A DNA stretch of 56,330 bases from Acidaminococcus hominis. Its GTDB lineage: Bacteria > Bacillota > Negativicutes > Acidaminococcales > Acidaminococcaceae. A program made the position numbers and the translations under genes. The stretch covers positions 185,516 through 241,845 of the forward strand of contig NZ_OLMM01000002.1 of NCBI RefSeq assembly GCF_900291475.1, given 5' to 3'. Below the pieces are notes generated by a model that saw nothing but the letters and a program-made list of their open reading frames with translations, made no database searches and had not been told where the DNA came from. Shown piece by piece: positions 48,965-56,330 of the stretch (position 1 is its first letter; each line of letters starts with the position of its first letter).

Positions 48965-51900
48965 GCTTCCGCCACCTCCGACAACTTCACCGACAGGATC
49001 CGGGAAATACCGGACTGTTCCATGGTTACCCCATGGAGTACGTCCGCCGCCTCCATCGTCCCCTTCCGGTGGGTTATCACGATAAATTGGGTTTTCTCCC
49101 CGTACTCCCGCAGAAAACGGGCGAACCGGGAAATATTGGTTTCATCCAGGGGCGCATCAATTTCATCTAAGATGACAAAGGGCGCCGGCTGGTATTTTAA
49201 CAGGGCAAACAAGAGGGCAATAACGGTCAGGGCCCGTTCCCCGCCGGAGAAAAGGGATAAGTTCCGCATTTTCTTTCCCGGGGGCTGCACCTCAATATCA
49301 ATGCCTGATTCCAGTATATGATTTTCGTCCAAAATACGCAACCGGGCTTTTCCGCCCCCAAACAGCTGCTCATAGCATTCTGCAAAATAGCTGTTGATTT
49401 TGGCGAAGGCTTCCCTAAAACGCCGGGCCATATCGGAGTTGATGCTGGCAATAACGGTTTCCAGCTGCTCCTTGGCAGCGGTCATATCCTCGTACTGCCG
49501 GTTCAGGAAATCATACCGTTCCTTGGCCGTTTGGTACTCATCCTCCGCCGTCAGGTTCACCGCACCCATGGCCTCCAGGTCCCCGGACAGCTGGTTCTCC
49601 TGCCGGTGCAGGTCCCCGGTTTCCACGTCCTTGAGGCTCTTGTTCCGGGCCTCTTCCTCCGTCACCTGGTAGGTTTCCTGGAGCTGCTGAAGGCAATGAC
49701 TCTGCTCCGTAGCCTTCCGGACCTGCTCCATTTCCACGCTGCGGATTTTCTGCCGGACGCCTTCTTCCTGGCCGGCCAGTTTGGCCAGCTTTTCCTCAGT
49801 ACCGGTCTTTTCCTGGGCCAGGGCTTCCCGCTCCGTCAGGAACTGGGCCTTGGCGTCTTCGGTGCCCGTCAGCGTTGCCTTGAGAGCTTCTGCCTGGGCT
49901 GCCAGCTTCTGGCAGGCCGCTTCGCTGTCCTTCTGGCTCTGCACCTGTTTCGCCTGCTGGGCTTCGTTGTCCGACAGCTCCTGCTGGGTCTTTTCCTCGT
50001 AGCTGTCCATGGTCTGGATCCGCTGGTTCAGGGCTTCCAGCTGGGTCTTTAGGCCGCTGGCCTCCACCAGGGCATCCTGGTACCGGCCGCTGGCCTGCTC
50101 CAGGTCCTGCCGCTGCTTGCCCAGCTGGGCCTCCAGTTCCTGGGACTCACTCTTTTCACGGGCATCCGCCTGTTCCATAGCCGCTACCTGGGGCTCCAGC
50201 TGCTTGCGCTGCTCCACCAGCTTCAGAAACTCTGCCGTCTGGCTGCGTTTTTCTTCCCGCAGCAGTTCCAGAGCTTCCTGCTTTTCCTGCCGCTCCTTTT
50301 GCTTCTGCTCCGCCTGGGTTTCCAGGCCCGCCCGGCGCACCGCCAGTTTCTGGAGCTCCGCCAGGCAATCGTCTTGGGCTTGTCGCTGCTCCTTCCCCTT
50401 TTGGGTAATAGCGTCCAGTTCCTTTTCCTGCTGCTGCAGCAGCTTCTCCAGTCCCTGGACTTCTTCCGTCAGATGGACGATTTCCTGCCGTCTGGCCAAA
50501 AAGCTCTTTCCCTGCTGCTTCTGGCCGCCGCTCATGGACCCACCGGCGCTGATTACGTCCCCGTCCAGGGTCACAATCCGCACCCGCATATCTGCCTTCC
50601 GGGCAGCTGCCAATGCATCGTCCAGGTTTTCTGCCACCAGCACCGTTCCCAAAAGGAACTGCACCGCCGGCCGCAGCTTTTCGTCACAGGTTACCAGGTC
50701 CGCAGCGACCCCCACAATACCCTTGGCCTGCGCGGCTTCCTTTTCCTTCCCATAAAGGGACCGGGGCCGGATGGTGTCCAGCGGCAGGAACGTAGCCCGG
50801 CCGCCCTGCTGCCGTTTCAGGTAGCCAATGGCATCTCGGGCCGATTGGGCGTCCTGGGTAATGATATTCTGCAAAGCGCCTCCCAGGGCGCCTCCCAGGG
50901 CTGTTTCCAGCGCCGTTACGTACTGGTCTTCCACGTGGAACAGCTCCGCCGTTACCCCGTATACCTGGGCCCGCCAGGGAGCCTTGGCCCCCAGCACGGT
51001 CTTAACCCCTTTGCTGAACCCCTCGTGCTCCCGTTCCATATTGGACAGCACCTGAAGCCGGGCTTTTTTCTGGTTCAGGCTCCGGCGGTTGGCCTCCACC
51101 AGCTCGTGTTCCTTCCGGTAGTCCTCCGCCGCAGCCAGCAGTTCTTCTTCCAGGGTCTTTTTCTGCTTTTCCAGACTGGTGAGCCGGTCCGCCAGCCCCT
51201 GGAGTTCCTCCTGGGCTGCCTGGGCTGCCTGCTGGGCTTCGGCCACCTGGGCTTCCCCCGCCGCAAGCTTTTCCTTGCTTTGTTCCTGCTGCCGGTGGAG
51301 CCGGTCCTGCTCCTGGCAGATTCCCGTCAGCGTGTTCCGGGCCATCACCAGTTCCCGCATACTGTCAAACGCCTTGTCCTGGTACGTCTTGAGCTTATCC
51401 TGGGCGTCCTGGACCTCTTGGCTGAGCCGATTCTTTTCTTCCCCAGCAACAGCCAGCTTTTTCTGGGCCCGGGCCTCCGCCCCTTCCAGCCGGTCGTACT
51501 CCTCCGTTACCGTCAAAAGGTTCCGCTGGCTGATTTCCAGCTCGCCTTCCAGCCTGCTTTTGGCCTTGGCCAGCTGTTCCAGGCGGTTTTTCCCCTGTTC
51601 CAGCCGCTCCTGGTACACCGCCAGTTGACGGCCGTAGGAAGCAATTTCCCGCTCCTTGGCCAGGATTTCTTCCTGATACTGGGAATAGGCGTCTTCCTTT
51701 TCCTGGATCTTCTGGTTCAGTTCCTGGAGCTCCGTCTTCACCTGTTTCTGCTGGGCCTGGAGGGAGAGCAGTTCCTGCTCCCTGGCCGCACAAAGCTCCG
51801 TCAGCTGGGCCTTTTCCTGGTCAATTTTTTCCAGGGTCCGAAACAGCAAAGTCAGCCGCACCAGCTTTAACTGGGCGGCCTTTTCCTTATAGGCATGGGC

Positions 51901-52533
51901 CTTGGCTGCCGCCTCTCCTAACGGTTCCAGCTGTCCCTGGATCTCCGTCCGGATGTCCCGAATGCGCAGCAAATTGGCCCCGGTTTCTTCCAGCTTCCGC
52001 AGGGCCTCCTTCTTCCGCATCCGGTACTTGGCAATCCCGGCCGCTTCCTCAAATATGGAACGCCGGTCCTCAGGACGGCTGTTTAAGATTTCATCAATCT
52101 TGTTCTGGCCGATAATGGACATGGAACCCCGTCCCAGTCCCGTATCAGCCAAAAGGGCCAGCACGTCCTTCAGGCGGCAGTTCTTTTTGTTGATAAAATA
52201 TTCACTTTCACCGCTGCGGTACACCCGGCGGCACAAGCTCACCTGGTCAAAGTCCAAAGGCAGCTCGTGGTCCGAATTGTCAAACAGCAGGGTGACTTCT
52301 GCCATGCCCATGGCCCGGCGAACCGAGCTGCCGGCAAAAATCACGTCCTCCATTTTGGTGCCCCGCAGGTACTTGATGCTCTGTTCCCCCATGACCCAGC
52401 GGATGGCATCGGAAATATTGCTCTTGCCGCTGCCGTTGGGCCCTACAATGGCGGTAATCCCCGGCTCAAAGTCCAGGCTCACCCGATCCGCAAAGGACTT
52501 GAACCCATGGGCCTCAAATGATTTTAAACGCAC
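48961..52533 (-). CDS. smc: Chromosome segregation protein SMC
   Basis: A 1190-aa SMC of normal length. Walker A is GPNGSGKSN (31-39); long coiled coils flank a hinge at about 520-640 (TAELFHVEDQYVTALETALGG; GRATFLPLD); the C-terminal head holds the signature FSGGERALTVIALLFAL and Walker B FVILDEIDAPLDE. It forms the condensin-like complex with ScpA and ScpB that organises newly replicated DNA. It follows pyrR by 14 bases. Confidence 0.96.
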   Translation of the reverse strand: MRLKSFEAHGFKSFADRVSLDFEPGITAIVGPNGSGKSNISDAIRWVMGEQSIKYLRGTKMEDVIFAGSSVRRAMGMAEVTLLFDNSDHELPLDFDQVSLCRRVYRSGESEYFINKKNCRLKDVLALLADTGLGRGSMSIIGQNKIDEILNSRPEDRRSIFEEAAGIAKYRMRKKEALRKLEETGANLLRIRDIRTEIQGQLEPLGEAAAKAHAYKEKAAQLKLVRLTLLFRTLEKIDQEKAQLTELCAAREQELLSLQAQQKQVKTELQELNQKIQEKEDAYSQYQEEILAKEREIASYGRQLAVYQERLEQGKNRLEQLAKAKSRLEGELEISQRNLLTVTEEYDRLEGAEARAQKKLAVAGEEKNRLSQEVQDAQDKLKTYQDKAFDSMRELVMARNTLTGICQEQDRLHRQQEQSKEKLAAGEAQVAEAQQAAQAAQEELQGLADRLTSLEKQKKTLEEELLAAAEDYRKEHELVEANRRSLNQKKARLQVLSNMEREHEGFSKGVKTVLGAKAPWRAQVYGVTAELFHVEDQYVTALETALGGALGGALQNIITQDAQSARDAIGYLKRQQGGRATFLPLDTIRPRSLYGKEKEAAQAKGIVGVAADLVTCDEKLRPAVQFLLGTVLVAENLDDALAAARKADMRVRIVTLDGDVISAGGSMSGGQKQQGKSFLARRQEIVHLTEEVQGLEKLLQQQEKELDAITQKGKEQRQAQDDCLAELQKLAVRRAGLETQAEQKQKERQEKQEALELLREEKRSQTAEFLKLVEQRKQLEPQVAAMEQADAREKSESQELEAQLGKQRQDLEQASGRYQDALVEASGLKTQLEALNQRIQTMDSYEEKTQQELSDNEAQQAKQVQSQKDSEAACQKLAAQAEALKATLTGTEDAKAQFLTEREALAQEKTGTEEKLAKLAGQEEGVRQKIRSVEMEQVRKATEQSHCLQQLQETYQVTEEEARNKSLKDVETGDLHRQENQLSGDLEAMGAVNLTAEDEYQTAKERYDFLNRQYEDMTAAKEQLETVIASINSDMARRFREAFAKINSYFAECYEQLFGGGKARLRILDENHILESGIDIEVQPPGKKMRNLSLFSGGERALTVIALLFALLKYQPAPFVILDEIDAPLDETNISRFARFLREYGEKTQFIVITHRKGTMEAADVLHGVTMEQSGISRILSVKLSEVAEA

Positions 52534-52547
52534 GGTACCGTTCCTTC

Positions 52548-54078
<1,531 letters not shown>

Positions 54079-54519
54079 ACAATCATTCCCACTCCTACAC
54101 AGATAAAAATATCCGCCACGTTGAACACGGGCCAGATGAGAAAATCAAAAAAATCAATTACGTAACCGGTATGAATCCGGTCAATCATATTGCCCACAGC
54201 TCCGCCTAAAAAAAAGGCGGCACCCCAGCGGGTCAATCTTCCTTCCTGGCGGATATGGTCCCGCAGCAGAAAGGCAGCAATGGCTACCACTACAGTTATG
54301 CCGACAAAAAACAAACGCTGGTATTTTAACAAGCCAAAGGCAGCTCCAGGGTTCAGTACATACGTAAAGTGAAACACCCCGGGAATTACCGGAATGCTCA
54401 TCCCTTCCGTCATGACGGACGCCGCCAGGAGCTTGGTCAGCCGATCCAGCACGGCCACCCCAAGAATGATTTCCAGCATGGATCTCGTTCTCTCCTTTAC
54501 AGGCAAATTTTGATATAAA

Positions 54520-54713
54520 AAAAGAAAGAGCCCTACAATGCCGTACCAATTCCGAGTTTTGAACCTGCATGAGCAGGTGGGTGCCCTCCCTGCCACTTCT
54601 GATGTCCCCTCGAAAGGGCATATCATCAACGACCGGAGTACACGGGCTCCCTTATAGAGAGTGTTGGCTCAAAACATATGGAATTCGACTCGCACATCGG
54701 AGGGTTGCTCTTT
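54520..54713 (-). ncRNA. ssrS: 6S-RNA-like transcript
   Basis: About 194 bases with the rod-like fold of 6S RNA. The 5' end (AGAGC, CCCT) pairs with the 3' end (AGGG, CTCT); AATTCC pairs with GGAATT; TTTTGAGCC pairs with GGTTCAAAA over 9 bp. An unpaired bubble of about 18 bases on the 5' side faces a 3' side containing a small hairpin (CTGC-TCAT-GCAG). The apical rod follows (GCCC, CTCC, TGATG, CCCT closing a TTCG loop). The closing stem is followed by TTTCTTTTTTT, an intrinsic terminator, and a good promoter stands at the right distance. No reading frame is plausible. Confidence 0.65.
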
Positions 54714-54720
54714 TATTTGT

Positions 54721-54749
54721 ATTATAACGCAAGGACAGCCAGTTGTCCA
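54721..54749 (-). promoter_or_regulatory. Promoter of the 6S-like RNA
   Basis: On the minus strand TGGACA (54749-54744) and TATAAT (54726-54721) are 17 bp apart and place the start near 54713. lspA may also depend on this promoter by readthrough. Confidence 0.75.
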
Positions 54750-54767
54750 GTTTCTGAGAGAATTTCT

Positions 54768-55466
54768 TTACTCTGCCCGGAGCATCAGCCGAATCAGGGC
54801 CCGGATATGCAGGCGCATTACGTCCAAGGTTGGTACCGGGAGGGTCACCTGGTCAAACAGCAGGGGCAGTTCCGTACAGCCCAGCACCACCGCATCCAGC
54901 TTATGCTCCTCAATCATCCCTTCAGCCATTTCCGCCATAATCTTCCGGGTAGCCGGCACCACCCGGCCATACTCCAGTTCTGTCTTGATTTTATCGGCGA
55001 TATACAGCTTTTCATTTTCACTGGGCGTAAAAATACCGATGCCCCGTTTGGCAAAGGCTCTCTGTACAAAATTTCCTTCCATGGTGGGCAGGGTGCCCAA
55101 CAGCCCCACTTTTTTGTACCCGGATTCTTCTGCTTCCTCACAGGCCGTTTCCACCATGCTTACCAGAGGAATGGGAGACCGGGCCGCCAGGTCATCAAAT
55201 ACCACATGGGGCGTAATACCCGTTAACGCGCCGTAATCGGCCCCAGCCGCTGCCAAATGTTCAATCCCCTGCAGTAAGTATTGAATCAGGCCCTCATAAT
55301 CCCGCTTGGCACAATAATCCAACACTTGAAATACGCTTAGGCTCTCAATGACCATGGGAGGAAACACCGGTTTATTCAGCTGTTCCTGAACGCCATAGAC
55401 CAGTTCCCGATAATACATGATGGTGGATTCTGGGCCAATGCCGCCAATCAATCCTATTTTCTTCAA
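54768..55466 (-). CDS. Aspartate/glutamate racemase family protein
   Basis: A 232-aa two-domain racemase: IGLIGGIGPESTIMYYR at the N-terminus and VLGCTELPLLF with Cys197. The first catalytic position, normally Cys in a C-N-T-x-H motif, is Gly83 here (TGITPH), so two-base racemisation would need another residue. E. coli YgeA-type proteins also lack that Cys (Thr83/Cys197). The start is TTG 55466, seven bases from AAGGAGG. It is a single gene behind its own promoter, next to the IS-rich end. Possible roles are D-Asp or D-Glu supply, but the substitution makes this uncertain. Confidence 0.85.
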   Translation of the reverse strand: MKKIGLIGGIGPESTIMYYRELVYGVQEQLNKPVFPPMVIESLSVFQVLDYCAKRDYEGLIQYLLQGIEHLAAAGADYGALTGITPHVVFDDLAARSPIPLVSMVETACEEAEESGYKKVGLLGTLPTMEGNFVQRAFAKRGIGIFTPSENEKLYIADKIKTELEYGRVVPATRKIMAEMAEGMIEEHKLDAVVLGCTELPLLFDQVTLPVPTLDVMRLHIRALIRLMLRAE

Positions 55467-55490
55467 TTCGCTGCCTCCTTAGTATCACCT

Positions 55491-55507
55491 GCCCGGCGCT
55501 GCCGGGC
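55491..55507 (-). promoter_or_regulatory. GC-rich hairpin in the racemase leader
   Basis: GCCCGGC and GCCGGGC form a perfect 7-bp stem with a 3-base loop, about 10 bases before the ribosome site. It could restrict translation or protect the mRNA. Confidence 0.5.
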
Positions 55508-55559
55508 TCGCTGGTTTGGAGAATGGATAACCATACGAAAAAAGTGCAATTACCTTATC

Positions 55560-55588
55560 AGTATACCGCAAATATAAGAAATAGTAAA
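55560..55588 (-). promoter_or_regulatory. Racemase promoter
   Basis: On the minus strand TTTACT (55588-55583) and TATACT (55565-55560) are 17 bp apart, 94 bases before the start. Bases 55590-55695 hold an AT-rich stretch with no gene. Confidence 0.65.
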
Positions 55589-55695
55589 TTTCATCTTTTC
55601 GTTTTTTCTTATAGACAGTTTTTCTTTGCCGCAAAACACCATTTTGTCCGCCTGCCGAGTACCTTATTCGGCTTTGAACGCACAAAAAAAGGATA

Positions 55696-55871
55696 GGTAA
55701 ATTGCAAGTTGAATTTGAACAACTATAATCAAGAAACACACTCAATAGCATAAACTTCATCGAGGAATGCATCAAATAGCTCTGACGGCGTATGGTAGCC
55801 CAAAACACGACGTGGGCGCTGGTTCAGCGTATCTGCCATGTTCAGGATATCCTCATCAGAGAACCGCTCTA
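55696..55871 (-). mobile_element. IS30-family element, 3' end, truncated by an IS3 element
   Basis: The reverse complement of 4-179, identical over 176 bases. It ends outward at GGTAAATTG (55696) and is broken at 55871, where the terminal region of an IS3-family element begins. The transposase tail (ERFSDEDILNMADTL to stop at 55729-55731) is readable but not functional. Confidence 0.85.
55729..55871 (-). pseudogene. IS30 transposase fragment
   Basis: The last 46 codons of the transposase seen at 3-146, in opposite orientation. The upstream part is replaced by the IS3 end, so no catalytic domain remains here. Confidence 0.8.
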
Positions 55872-56330
55872 TTATAGTGGCACGTTTGTCAAGACCAAAA
55901 TCGATGAATTTCTAAATGTATCAGGCAGCAGACATTGCAGCATTGAGCAGCAGTGCCGGGAAGTAGCGCTCTGCTGGCGGGACGTTCCCGATGGCTGAGT
56001 GGCAGCGCTGGAAGTTATACACGTTGATGTAGTTGCGGATGGCCTTGCGAGCCTCCCGGATGTTGCGGTACTGCGTGAGATAGGCTTCCTCATACTTGAA
56101 TGTCCGGAACCACCGCTCAATCTTGATGTTGTCGGCCCAGCGGCTCTTGCCATCCATGCTCTGGCGGATCTTGTGTTCCTTGAGGAAAGCCTTGTACTCC
56201 TTGCTGGTGAACTGGCATCCTTGGTCGGAGTTGAGAATCTGCGGCTTTGCTATACGGAGCGCCTTCCTTACGGCGGCAATGACCATCCGGGTGTCCAGGG
56301 TATCGTCCACCTCCCAGCCAACAATGCAGC
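55872..56330 (-). mobile_element. IS3-family element, 3' end (runs off the window)
   Basis: Contains the end of a transposase gene and about 49 untranslated bases that include TTGACAAACGTGCCACTATA next to the junction with the IS30 fragment. It is a different IS3 element from that at 46151. It appears to have inserted into the IS30 copy. Its 5' part lies outside the window. Confidence 0.75.
55921..56330 (-). CDS. IS3-family transposase OrfB, C-terminal part (partial)
   Basis: At least 136 codons of the rve/DDE domain, open to the window edge and ending at TGA 55921. LNSDQGCQFTSKEYKAF holds the second catalytic Asp, and SRWADNIKIERWFRTFKYEE the catalytic Glu; YNFQRCHSAIGNVPPAERY is the usual IS3 C-terminus. 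The upstream frame continues as CIVGWEVDDTLDT, confirming that the gene begins outside the window. Confidence 0.88.
   Translation of the reverse strand, partial: CIVGWEVDDTLDTRMVIAAVRKALRIAKPQILNSDQGCQFTSKEYKAFLKEHKIRQSMDGKSRWADNIKIERWFRTFKYEEAYLTQYRNIREARKAIRNYINVYNFQRCHSAIGNVPPAERYFPALLLNAAMSAA

Noticed and set aside
50299-51870. 523-codon open frame on the plus strand opposite smc
   Set aside because: Leu/Phe/Gln-rich shadow of the SMC coiled-coil codons; no start signal and no family resemblance.

Overview
ORGANISM. The window looks like the chromosome of a Gram-negative Firmicute of the class Negativicutes, with an Acidaminococcus-like genus as my best guess. The clues are a moderately high GC content (judged by eye), Firmicute-type gene orders (rimP-nusA-ylxR-ylxQ-infB-rbfA; fapR-plsX-fabHDG-acpP; lspA-rluD-pyrR), a PolC-type replicative polymerase, FapR, OhrR, an AlaX-type editing protein and a double [4Fe-4S] ferredoxin. 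This placement is inference from gene content; no 16S gene is present. LAYOUT. Bases 1-179 and 55696-55871 are inverted copies of the same IS30-family 3' end, so the whole chromosomal segment lies between two outward IS30 ends. The right copy is cut by an IS3-family element that runs off the window. Bases 180-2900 are accessory: an orphan LytTR response regulator, a 578-bp fold-back element with terminal inverted repeats, and an unrecognised 269-aa protein. Bases 2947-41490 are a dense minus-strand housekeeping block with a few plus-strand genes near its end. Read in the direction of transcription it contains rsmD-coaD-coiled-coil protein; ackA; yceD-rpmF; fapR-plsX-fabHDG-acpP-fabK-like-fabF-rnc; a radical SAM gene and an AlaX-like gene; rpsB-tsf; pyrH-frr-small ORF-ferredoxin; uppS-cdsA-dxr-rseP-ispG-proS-mgtC-polC; rimP-nusA-rnpM-ylxQ-infB-rbfA-nrnA-truB-ribF; and rpsO. 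The plus-strand genes are tmcAL, a DUF4127 protein with tRNA-Pro(CGG), and ohrR. Then come ddh and a divergent gpx/ohrR peroxide-response pair. A second copy of the fold-back element (46008-48034) is interrupted by an apparently intact IS3 element. The right end carries ftsY-smc-pyrR-rluD-lspA, a 6S-RNA-like transcript and an Asp/Glu racemase-family gene. HOW THE GENES FIT TOGETHER. The block couples translation (S2, EF-Ts, RRF, IF2, NusA, RbfA, S15, L32, YceD, ProS), envelope building (UppS, CdsA, Dxr, IspG, RseP, LspA, the fatty-acid genes under FapR), RNA processing (RNase III, TruB, RluD-like, RsmD, TmcAL) and replication or chromosome segregation (PolC, SMC). Well-formed promoters with 16-18 bp spacers and intrinsic terminators divide the long minus-strand run into about eight transcription units. 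MOST UNUSUAL POINTS. (1) A repeat family with long imperfect inverted arms and a built-in bidirectional terminator hairpin, present twice and each time directly behind gene ends. (2) A PolC with no proofreading exonuclease insert. (3) A probable 6S RNA just upstream of lspA. (4) A racemase-family protein lacking the first catalytic cysteine. (5) A nearly leaderless yceD-rpmF transcript.
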